12,881 nt of DNA, taken from contig CAILTZ010000017.1 of the NCBI GenBank assembly GCA_903837255.1, positions 1 through 12,881 on the forward strand. The letters are read 5' to 3'. Below are positions 6,747-12,881 of the stretch, piece by piece. The notes beneath the pieces are model-generated. The model had not been told where the DNA came from. It did not search any database and worked only from the letters and a program-made list of their open reading frames with translations. The position numbers and the translations under genes were made by a program. The number at the start of each line of letters is the position of its first letter. Position 1 is the stretch's first letter. This DNA is from an uncultured Pirellula sp. Lineage in GTDB: Bacteria; Planctomycetota; Planctomycetia; Pirellulales; Pirellulaceae.

Positions 6747-7403
6747 ATGTCGTTACGCGTCTGTTGTATAGACGATAGTCCGTTGTGTCTTTATGGCTTA
6801 AGGCATTGCATCAGCGCCGCCGGGCATACCATCGTCGGCGAGCTCGATAGCTTCAGCCAACTCGATGAATTCCTGAGCCGAGTTCCATGCGATGTGCTTG
6901 TCTCTGAAGTACACGTAAGAGGGCTAGACGTTTTCTATACTTGCCAGTGGATCGTCGATAAGTATCCGGGCATTCGTTTGATCATTTATTCGTATGACGA
7001 TAATCCCACACACATCGCGCGGGCAAGCGCCCTGAATGCTTGGGACTATGTTCCAAAACGCTATGCAGTACAGCGGTTGATTCAAGCTTGCGAATCGGTC
7101 CCTACTGGGCAGCGCTGTACGGACTCGCTGATTGAGTCGGCTAAGCAATTTCTCCAGCATCATCACAAGCCAGTCGAAAAGATCTTGCCGCCACTGACCA
7201 AGCGAGAGTATCAAATCCTGATCCATCTTTCGCTCGGGCTGAGCAATCGCGAAATTGGCAAGTCGCTGAGTATCGGTATGGAAACGGTCAAGGAGCATGT
7301 GCAAAACGTGCTTCGCAAACTCCAATTCAACGACCGTACTGCGGCTGCAATTTGGTCGCTAAAAAACGGTGTTCCGACCTTGAGTTGCGATACGCATGCT
7401 TAG
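6747..7403 (+). CDS. NarL/FixJ-type response regulator with atypical receiver (Glu at the phospho-Asp position)
   Basis: This is a 218-residue protein. The receiver domain, about 3-115, has the acidic pair Asp9-Asp10, Ser82 in LIIYSYD (switch Thr/Ser position) and Lys104 in DYVPKRY. The phospho-acceptor strand reads CDVLVSEVHVRG, so Glu54 (codon GAA at 6906-6908) stands where FixJ Asp54 is phosphorylated. A linker of about 30 residues includes three His in a row. The LuxR-type helix-turn-helix at 150-204 is intact: LTKREYQIL, LSNREIGKSLSIGMETVKEHV and the NVLRKLQ helix. It is therefore a DNA-binding transcription factor that probably cannot take a phosphoryl group in the normal way; Glu often mimics the phosphorylated state. 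GGAGGA 4 bases upstream supports the start. No histidine kinase is visible. It lies 147 bp after the dockerin-protein gene on the same strand, which makes that gene a candidate target. Confidence 0.92.
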   Translation: MSLRVCCIDDSPLCLYGLRHCISAAGHTIVGELDSFSQLDEFLSRVPCDVLVSEVHVRGLDVFYTCQWIVDKYPGIRLIIYSYDDNPTHIARASALNAWDYVPKRYAVQRLIQACESVPTGQRCTDSLIESAKQFLQHHHKPVEKILPPLTKREYQILIHLSLGLSNREIGKSLSIGMETVKEHVQNVLRKLQFNDRTAAAIWSLKNGVPTLSCDTHA

Positions 7404-7427
7404 GCACAACGGCTGCACAGGATCTCC

Positions 7428-8006
7428 TTACATCTGGATCTTGCGGTAAGTCAAATTGATCCGCTGGCCGACAGTCCGTTTGGTCTTAGGAACCTCATGC
7501 TGCCAATGCTCTTGCATGCTTCCGGCCATGATAAGCAGCGAACCGTTGGTCAAGACAAAGTCTTGCGTCCGGCGGCTTGCGTTGTGTCGGATACGGAACT
7601 TACGGGAGGCACCCAAGGAGACTGAACCGATGATGTTGCCCATTTGTGGTTCATTGTCCGCATGCCAGCCCATGCTGTCTTGGCCGTCGCGGTATCGGTT
7701 CAGCAGGCAGTAGTTGAAGCTTGGCTGATGGTCATCGATAAAAATTGATTCAATGCGGGATTTGATATCTAGAAGGACCGAGGTCCACTGGATCGCGACG
7801 TTGACTCGATCGGAGTATTTGTAGCTGACCCCAGGGTCTCCGTAGGAGGCGATCAGTCGGGGTTGCATGTAACCGAATATCCCAGGTTTTTGCTCCCATT
7901 GGCACTCGGACATCAACGCCTCGAAGTAGGCATCGGCAAGCTCTGTTGAGAAGAAAGATTTCTCGTAGAGGATCAGCCCACCGTCTTGGAGTTCGATCTT
8001 TTGCAT
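7428..8006 (-). CDS. AlkB-family 2-oxoglutarate/Fe(II)-dependent dioxygenase (alkylated nucleic acid repair)
   Basis: The protein is 192 residues, typical for compact bacterial AlkB homologues of the ALKBH2/3-like type. It has every key residue: the Fe(II) ligands His115 and Asp117 in WHADNEP and His170 in WQHEVPK, and the 2-oxoglutarate-binding RxNxTxR motif, Arg182-Asn184-Arg188 in RINLTYRK. PRLIASYGDPG (49-59) and YCLLNRYRDGQDSMGWH are the usual substrate-side segments. The family oxidatively removes methyl or etheno groups such as 1-methyladenine and 3-methylcytosine from DNA or RNA in the cytoplasm. It stands alone, convergent with the response regulator (24-bp gap), and no adaptive-response gene (ada) is near. 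No Shine-Dalgarno sequence is visible before the ATG at 8006. Confidence 0.95.
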   Translation of the reverse strand: MQKIELQDGGLILYEKSFFSTELADAYFEALMSECQWEQKPGIFGYMQPRLIASYGDPGVSYKYSDRVNVAIQWTSVLLDIKSRIESIFIDDHQPSFNYCLLNRYRDGQDSMGWHADNEPQMGNIIGSVSLGASRKFRIRHNASRRTQDFVLTNGSLLIMAGSMQEHWQHEVPKTKRTVGQRINLTYRKIQM

Positions 8007-8388
8007 TTCAAAGAGGGTACTATCGACTGTTTTGGTTCAGTGCTAGGTGCGTTTTAACATGCCTGAGGCGACACTTAGCATAGCTTGCGGCAGCATGTTG
8101 TGCGCGGAGTTCGGCTCAGGAGTTTGGCTCAGTTGGGTATCACTTGGATGGTTGGGGGAAATCATGAACCAAAGAATACGGATCGATTAGAGTCTCCCGC
8201 CCGGCAAGTGCCACTTGCCTTTGGCAACAATGCGATAAATCCCGGGCGTTGGGGCAGAGCCCCCAAGAACGCCCAGCATCTGTTTGCTCATTCATTTACT
8301 AAGCTAGACCTAACCAACATTTACGCTACTTACGCTGAGCCAAAACACTCACGAGTAGTTTGCAGATTCGCAGTGATGCTTTCGCAAG
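8007..8388. other. 382-bp intergenic region, no convincing gene
   Basis: It separates the 5' end of the AlkB gene from the 3' end of the redox fusion gene. A 108-codon plus-strand frame crosses it but has no recognisable domain and runs through the palindromes and into the neighbouring gene's end, so I treat it as chance. The two palindromes at 8203-8274 are the only structured part. The AlkB promoter should lie near 8010-8080, but I see no clear hexamers. Confidence 0.6.
8203..8274. repeat. Two adjacent palindromes, possible REP/MITE-like structured element
   Basis: GGCAAGTG-C-CACTTGCC (8203-8219) is a perfect 17-bp palindrome. Twenty-four bases later, 8244-8274 can fold into GGGCGTT / AACGCCC enclosing GGGGC-AGA-GCCCC, with a 4-base bulge (CAAG) on the 3' side. 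Neither is followed by a T-run on either strand, so an intrinsic terminator is unlikely. Paired palindromes in a long non-coding gap resemble bacterial REP-like elements; only one copy is present in this window. Confidence 0.5.
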
Positions 8389-10452
8389 CTACTCATCTGT
8401 TTCGGGGTTAAAGGTCGGGGACTTGCTTACGGTGCCATCGGGGTTTGGGATGTATTTGTAATGGTGTTCAACGAGTCTGCGGACGAATCGTGCGCGTGCG
8501 AGTTTTGCTAGGAACTCGCCAAAGGTGTGTTGACCAGGGTCAAGGATTTCGCTGGAACTAAAGGAGAGCATCGGCAAGAGCATTTCATCGGCCGAGTTTT
8601 CGGCATGCCAAGCGGGTTGGGGGGGATTGAACGGGTTCATCGGATTATCGGTCGTGTTGTCGTACGACGCGGTAGCTTCGATCCGCGTGCCGGCTGCTAT
8701 GGAGACAGGTGGCGATGCATAGTATGCCGCTTGCCAGTTAAAGTCCCAGCGTGGGATACGCACAAGCAGTTTTGGTTTAGGAATGTTCGGTTCGTACAAG
8801 ACGATCTCGACCCATCGCGCGAGTTGGTGCACGTGTGGTGAGCACAATACCAAGTCAGCGTCATGAGGAAGCGTATAGTTAGCCGTAACTCGGAAGTCCT
8901 TTACACCTGAAGGGACCACCGCAAAATCCCCAGATAGGTAAATCATTTGAAGATTCCGCTTCGTATTGGATTTTCCATTTTGGGAATCGCGATCGAACCA
9001 GATTCCGACTCGGCTCGAATCATCCTCCGGCTTACCGCTGCGCGAGTAGTGCATCTGCACGACGATGTCCGAACCAGAAGGAACAAGAATCGTTGCATCT
9101 TCAGGGGATTTGATGGAGCGAAAGCCGGGAATGTATCCACAAAGGAAAGCGATACGGGGATATCCATCGCTACGAGGAGCGGGGGTGCGAAATCCAAGTT
9201 TATGTGGATCGTAGAATCCCGGTATTTGATCGTCTTGATGGTCGGTTTTTGGAGCCGAGATATTGTTCGACGCATCGAGGGCTATTTCGTGCGGAACATG
9301 TCCGATAAGGGCGTGATGGACGATTTTTCGGTTGCTAGGCAGAAACTGTACCGCACGTATGCGCATGTCCTCTGGGTTGTTCCAATTGAAAACCAAATGT
9401 GTGTATACGTCGCTTCCCGTAGCTCCCAAATGGGTGGGGCGGGGTTGTTCGAGGATCAGATCTGGGGGGCCGAGCTCCGACTCAAATTCCCCGTAGTTCG
9501 GGATAAGGGGAAGTTTAGGCGCATCTTGCGGGTTGCCTTGCGGCTTGCCTGCAGCGATCCAGTCTTTGAGCATCTTGATTTCCGCATCGGACGGCTTCAT
9601 TGGCCCTTGCAAACTGGTTTCGGTTTCGATTTGCGCTGGTGGCATCCGTCGAGCTTCGATCTCTTCGACGCCCATCTCAAGCCAATCCGTGGCATCATCA
9701 TAGGACATCAAGGAAAATGGGCCTGCGTTTGAAGGGCTGTGGCATTTTTGGCAGTTGGCATTCAGGAACGGTAGGATGTCTTTGTAGAAACTAATCTCGT
9801 CGGAAACACTCTCGTTGGGCTTAACGGGAGCAGGTCGGTCGATGGGGCAACCTGCCGGTACGGTTTTCGATTCGAGCACAGGGCGATTGGAAAGAACGTC
9901 ATCAATGGCATTGCGAAGTTCCGGTGATGGTTCACCTGGCGCTTTTACCCCCCGTTCGTAATAGCGATCATCGATACGGCCTTGATAAAGGATTTGACCT
10001 TTGCTGTTTACGAGTACGACTTCTGGGGTAACGTTTATATCCATAAGCTTGACGAGCTGAAAATCGGTATCGGTAAAGATTGGGTAGTCTAATGCGTACT
10101 CTCTTTTGTATCTTTCAATTTGCTCAGGAGTGTCCCACTCGCAGATGATGCCTACGATACGCACTCCGCGATTGTTATATGTTTGTTGTAAGGAGTTAAG
10201 AACTGGACCGTATCGCTGGCTCATCGGGCAATCAGGATACAGAAATGCAAAACATACCAACGAGCCTTCTGCACCTAAAAAATCCTTGAAGCCGACTTGT
10301 TGCCCATCGGTTGTTTTCGCAACAAGCTGCTCCACGTCTAGCTGCGCCGTTGCACTGACTTTGTTTTTTTGCAAGTCGCCCACTTTAGGTATGGGAGCAA
10401 GTGCCATGATTGCCAGGAAGGTAACGAGGCTCAGTTTTGCCAGGAAGTTCAT
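8389..10452 (-). CDS. Exported redoxin / cytochrome c / copper type II monooxygenase (PHM-like) fusion protein
   Basis: This is a 687-residue three-part protein. A signal peptide covers 1-22. The redoxin (AhpC/TSA-like) domain at about 35-195 has FLYPDCPMSQRYGP with a single Cys75 and no CXXC. A cytochrome c segment at 220-305 has the haem site CQKCH (234-238) and a likely distal Met270 in RRMPP. A domain like the two halves of peptidylglycine alpha-hydroxylating monooxygenase occupies about 325-640: His379-His380 in VHHALIG and His468 in QMHYS match the CuH ligands, and His540/His542 in SPHVHQLARW with a Met at 624 or 628 match CuM. The family hydroxylates C-H bonds using copper, O2 and an electron donor. 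The attached haem could supply electrons instead of ascorbate (inference). The start at 10452 has AAGGTG upstream. It lies 50 bp after the ABC exporter gene on the same strand, so a shared transcript is likely. The substrate is unknown. Confidence 0.9.
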   Translation of the reverse strand: MNFLAKLSLVTFLAIMALAPIPKVGDLQKNKVSATAQLDVEQLVAKTTDGQQVGFKDFLGAEGSLVCFAFLYPDCPMSQRYGPVLNSLQQTYNNRGVRIVGIICEWDTPEQIERYKREYALDYPIFTDTDFQLVKLMDINVTPEVVLVNSKGQILYQGRIDDRYYERGVKAPGEPSPELRNAIDDVLSNRPVLESKTVPAGCPIDRPAPVKPNESVSDEISFYKDILPFLNANCQKCHSPSNAGPFSLMSYDDATDWLEMGVEEIEARRMPPAQIETETSLQGPMKPSDAEIKMLKDWIAAGKPQGNPQDAPKLPLIPNYGEFESELGPPDLILEQPRPTHLGATGSDVYTHLVFNWNNPEDMRIRAVQFLPSNRKIVHHALIGHVPHEIALDASNNISAPKTDHQDDQIPGFYDPHKLGFRTPAPRSDGYPRIAFLCGYIPGFRSIKSPEDATILVPSGSDIVVQMHYSRSGKPEDDSSRVGIWFDRDSQNGKSNTKRNLQMIYLSGDFAVVPSGVKDFRVTANYTLPHDADLVLCSPHVHQLARWVEIVLYEPNIPKPKLLVRIPRWDFNWQAAYYASPPVSIAAGTRIEATASYDNTTDNPMNPFNPPQPAWHAENSADEMLLPMLSFSSSEILDPGQHTFGEFLAKLARARFVRRLVEHHYKYIPNPDGTVSKSPTFNPETDE

Positions 10453-10502
10453 GTTGGCACCTTGGTAGAAAGGATAGGTGGTTGCACGCTAAGATTGCTT
10501 TC

Positions 10503-12488
10503 TCAGCGTTTTCTTCGTCGGTCTTGATACTGGAGAACGGCCATGGTCAGGGCGGTCGCTACTACGATTTGAGCTAGCAGTGCTGCGATTGGGATTGCGA
10601 TGTTTGGGTTGTAATCGCCTAGGTTTTTCCAGAAGTCGGGAACGCCTGCTCCTTCGCTTCGGCAACCGCGGTGCGCCCAATACAGAGGTGAGAAGATCAT
10701 CGCGAAGAGCTTCAAAATGCCTCCTCGAATCGGTAGGATCGTTGCGCTCAGGAGCACTTGTGGGGTGATCAACAGCGGGATGGTCATGACCCCTTTATCC
10801 GTCGCTTTGATCAACGCGGAGACGACCAAACCGATAGCTGAGCAAGCGAGTGCGGAGAGCCAGTTGAATAAAAATTCTAGTGGCGCTCCAGCGCGGTATT
10901 GCCCTACGGGAGCTTCGCCACCCCACGCTGCCCGCAGTTGAAATCCGATTTCGACGCAGAGGGTGAAGATGCCGACTTGGACAGCAAGGGTCAGAGCAAG
11001 GTTCAGAAGTTTTGCGAGGACATACGGTACGCAATCTAAACCGTGCATGCGTTCGAGATCGAACATGGTTCGTTCTTTGACGATTTCTTTGTAGCCGACC
11101 ACAAACCCTAGGATCATCATGATGATGTTCATCAACGAGATGACTTTGAAGGTCCCTGCTGGATCACTGATTTCCCGGTCGGGAGCGATCGGGATTGCGT
11201 CTGTGAGTGCATCAGTGACGATCCGTCCGGTGGAATCCTCCCTTAGGTGGGCCAGCAATTTCGGTTGGCTATCAAGAAACACACGGATCTGGGATGAGAT
11301 AGCAGTATTCGGGGGTAATTGATCCGTTGCGATCGCTTCGCGAACCTCTCCCCACACATCGGCCAGAACATCTTTCTCGGATGCTTCGAGGAAGCGGGTT
11401 ACCATCAAGGGTTGGAGGAACGACGTCGCTGAAAAACTAACGAGCAACAGCAAAGACAATGCGATGGGGAGCAGAACTGCCAGTCGTACGGCGGCTTGGT
11501 CCCTCAGCAGAGATTCCATTCCTCGAAGAAAGAGGGTGGAGAATTGTCTCGCAAAGGATACCGTCGCCACTTTTTGGATGGTCGAAGGATCCGACTTACG
11601 AGCCGAACGGTCGGTGGCATCAGGACTTGCTTCGCGCGTGTTGGTTGGCTCAGCGGAGGATTGCTTTTGTTGCAACGCCGTCCAACGCTCAACCCAATAG
11701 CCATCGGGTTTGTCCTCGATTTCCAAGTAGATATCGGAGAGTCGATTGACGTGGAAGTGTTCCAATGCAGCGGCAGCAGTACCAAACCACACCAGCTGGC
11801 CACCGCCGATGATCAAAAGCTTGTGGGCGCGATCGACGTTATCGAGGTGGTGGGTCACCGCAAGAATACTCATGCCTAACTTGGCTTGCTCGGAAAGCAG
11901 TACCATAATCCGAGCTTCCGTCGCAGGATCGAGGGAACTGGTGGCTTCGTCGAGTATCAGCAGTCCTGGGTTGGAGAGAAGCTCTGCTGCGAGGCTTGCT
12001 CGTTTCGATTCACCTCCGGAGAGGAGTCGAATGGGGCGGTCGGCGACGTCCAAGAGACGCAACTCCTTCATCGCATCGTCGATTGCGATGTCGCGATCCG
12101 AGGCTTTGAGCGATTCGGGTAATCGAATTGCAGCCGCATAATGAAGGGCGCGGACGACGGTTAACTCCGGGGGATTGATATCCGATTGAGGTACATATCC
12201 GATCCTACCTCGCATCTGGGGACGCACGGAGTCTAAGTCTTGCCCATCGACGAGGATCGAACCTTTCGCGACATGGGATTCTCCGAGGATTGATCGAACG
12301 AGAGTGGATTTTCCAGCACCACTGGGCCCCAAAACACAAACGAATTCTCCAGGTGATAACTCGAAGCTAATATCTTCGAGAATTTTGCGATTGGATTTTG
12401 TAGATGGTTGGCTTGAGTCCACCGAAACATTCACGAATCGCAAGGACAAACCGATGGTCGGTTTGAAGTTTGGCTTGACAGAATCCAA
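10503..12488 (-). CDS. ABCG-like half-transporter (ATP-binding domain fused to ABC-2 type membrane domain)
   Basis: From a TTG at 12488 this gives 661 residues. The ATPase domain is complete: Walker A GPSGAGKST (54-62), Q-loop Gln101 in YVPQSD, signature LSGGESKRASLA (156-167), Walker B LLILDE (176-181) and H-loop His213 in VTHH. A charged linker at about 270-305 leads to the membrane domain: TM1 about 336-358, a soluble insertion of about 90 residues, TM2 about 447-467, then four more helices to the C-terminus, with the ABC-2 hallmark IPLLITPQVLLSATILP. NBD-before-TMD order marks the ABCG/WHITE-like exporters, which act as dimers; the cargo is unknown. The start is uncertain: there is no ATG in the first part of the frame. 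TTG 12488 has AAGGGAG 7 bases upstream; a TTG at 12617 would add 43 residues of non-family sequence. The gene precedes the redox fusion gene and is flanked upstream by a transposase. Confidence 0.88.
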   Translation of the reverse strand: MDSVKPNFKPTIGLSLRFVNVSVDSSQPSTKSNRKILEDISFELSPGEFVCVLGPSGAGKSTLVRSILGESHVAKGSILVDGQDLDSVRPQMRGRIGYVPQSDINPPELTVVRALHYAAAIRLPESLKASDRDIAIDDAMKELRLLDVADRPIRLLSGGESKRASLAAELLSNPGLLILDEATSSLDPATEARIMVLLSEQAKLGMSILAVTHHLDNVDRAHKLLIIGGGQLVWFGTAAAALEHFHVNRLSDIYLEIEDKPDGYWVERWTALQQKQSSAEPTNTREASPDATDRSARKSDPSTIQKVATVSFARQFSTLFLRGMESLLRDQAAVRLAVLLPIALSLLLLVSFSATSFLQPLMVTRFLEASEKDVLADVWGEVREAIATDQLPPNTAISSQIRVFLDSQPKLLAHLREDSTGRIVTDALTDAIPIAPDREISDPAGTFKVISLMNIIMMILGFVVGYKEIVKERTMFDLERMHGLDCVPYVLAKLLNLALTLAVQVGIFTLCVEIGFQLRAAWGGEAPVGQYRAGAPLEFLFNWLSALACSAIGLVVSALIKATDKGVMTIPLLITPQVLLSATILPIRGGILKLFAMIFSPLYWAHRGCRSEGAGVPDFWKNLGDYNPNIAIPIAALLAQIVVATALTMAVLQYQDRRRKR

Positions 12489-12495
12489 TTGCAAT

Positions 12496-12502
12496 CTCCC
12501 TT
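12496..12502 (-). promoter_or_regulatory. Ribosome binding site AAGGGAG deciding the ABC-transporter start
   Basis: On the minus strand AAGGGAG ends 7 bases before TTG 12488. No ATG or GTG candidate exists between 12617 and the conserved ATPase core, so this site is the best available evidence for the start. Confidence 0.5.
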
Positions 12503-12617
12503 CGAAGCGATGACGCGGTCGTTTCTGTTGTGCTTTCTGATTTAGATGGCCCGGCGAAGGAGTAAGATATCCAAAGTTTTGAAAACGGGGAAGCCAACAC
12601 CTCTTTTTGAGAGGCAA

Positions 12618-12881
12618 CTGCCCTACATGGTGGTTGTTTTGCCCCAGCTGAATTTGGAGTTTTGATTTGATCGAGTCATTCTAAGCCCAAAGGAGGCTTT
12701 CAAAATGACCCGATCCAGAAGAACTTTCACCTCGCAAGAAAAAGCCACGATCGTTTTGCGGCATTTGATCGACAAAACACCCGTTTCAGACCTGTGTGAC
12801 GAATTTGGGCTCCATCCGACTCAAATCTACACATGGCAAAAGCAGCTGACAGATAACGCTGCTTTGGTATTTCAGACGCCC
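12618..12881 (+). mobile_element. Left part of an IS3/IS911-like insertion sequence, cut by window edge
   Basis: It is inferred from the OrfA transposase start at 12705. The terminal inverted repeat cannot be placed because the right end is outside the window; the boundary at 12618 is only the latest point where the neighbouring ABC frame could begin. A GC-rich TTTTGCCCCAGCTG stretch at 12637-12650 is a candidate terminal region. Confidence 0.45.
12705..12881 (+). CDS. IS3/IS911-type transposase OrfA (helix-turn-helix subunit), N-terminal part
   Basis: The first 59 codons are present and the frame is open at the window edge. The sequence begins MTRSRRTFTSQEKATIVLRH and continues with PVSDLCDEFGLHPTQIYTWQKQL, the helix-turn-helix of HTH_Tnp_1 proteins, with the typical W-Q-K after the recognition helix. 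Such OrfA subunits bind the IS ends and are often joined to the DDE-domain OrfB by programmed frameshifting, but OrfB would lie outside. The start is very firm: AAAGGAGG at 12689-12696 stands 8 bases before the ATG, the strongest ribosome binding site in the window and unlike most neighbouring genes. It is divergent from the ABC transporter gene, whose 5' end is within about 220 bp. Whether the element is intact or a fragment cannot be judged. Confidence 0.85.
   Translation, partial: MTRSRRTFTSQEKATIVLRHLIDKTPVSDLCDEFGLHPTQIYTWQKQLTDNAALVFQTP

Noticed and set aside
8244..8274. GC-rich hairpin as an intrinsic terminator
   Set aside because: No run of T follows on either strand, and it is 115 bp or more from the nearest stop codon.
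8085..8411. 108-codon plus-strand frame in the gap after the AlkB gene
   Set aside because: It has no domain, reads through both palindromes and into the end of the redox fusion gene, and lacks a ribosome site.
8947..9732. 261-codon plus-strand frame opposite the redox fusion gene
   Set aside because: It lies wholly antisense to the cytochrome c and copper-domain coding region, whose motifs are intact; a shadow from codon bias.
10489..10680. Small Arg-rich minus-strand frame at the end of the ABC gene
   Set aside because: It overlaps the last membrane helix of the ABC transporter in another frame; low-complexity Arg/Ser/Pro content is typical of a shadow frame.

Overview
This window looks like a chromosomal segment of a planctomycete (Pirellulales/Rhodopirellula-like). 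The evidence is a large secreted protein carrying the planctomycete N-terminal LEPRxLL-type motif (here LEDRRLL) and a dockerin-like calcium-binding pair, a fusion of redoxin, cytochrome c and copper monooxygenase, moderate GC content, and several genes without a clear Shine-Dalgarno sequence. No rRNA, tRNA or CRISPR array was seen. The species assignment is inference from protein style only.

Layout: (1) 1-1395, minus: a secreted protein with two endonuclease/exonuclease/phosphatase (EEP) domains in tandem, cut by the left edge. (2) 1631-2011, plus: the collapsed remnant of a COG1672-type AAA ATPase, with the Walker A region joined in frame to the C-terminal PD-(D/E)XK-like segment. (3) 4217-1989, minus: a two-gene operon of a secreted alpha/beta hydrolase and a Pr6Pr-type six-helix membrane protein, with stop and start codons directly abutting. 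(4) A 147-bp divergent promoter region holding a tandem 12-mer and an inverted repeat. (5) 4365-6599, plus: the LEPRxLL/SdrD_B-like/cadherin-like/dockerin extracellular protein. (6) 6747-7403, plus: a NarL/FixJ-type response regulator whose phospho-acceptor Asp is replaced by Glu. (7) 8006-7428, minus: an AlkB-family dioxygenase. (8) 8007-8388: a non-coding gap containing two strong palindromes. (9) 12488-8389, minus: an ABCG-like exporter followed after 50 bp by the redoxin/cytochrome c/copper monooxygenase fusion. (10) 12705 to the right edge, plus: the start of an IS3/IS911-type transposase OrfA, immediately upstream of the ABC gene.

Functionally, most of the window concerns the cell envelope or extracellular space: secreted nuclease/phosphatase-like and hydrolase enzymes, a calcium-binding surface protein, an exporter and a periplasmic redox/copper enzyme. 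The response regulator lies just downstream of the dockerin protein with no histidine kinase in view. No single multi-gene system is clearly new. The strongest oddities are the D54E regulator, the three-domain redox fusion paired with an exporter, the tandem EEP protein, the collapsed ATPase-nuclease and the palindromic intergenic element.
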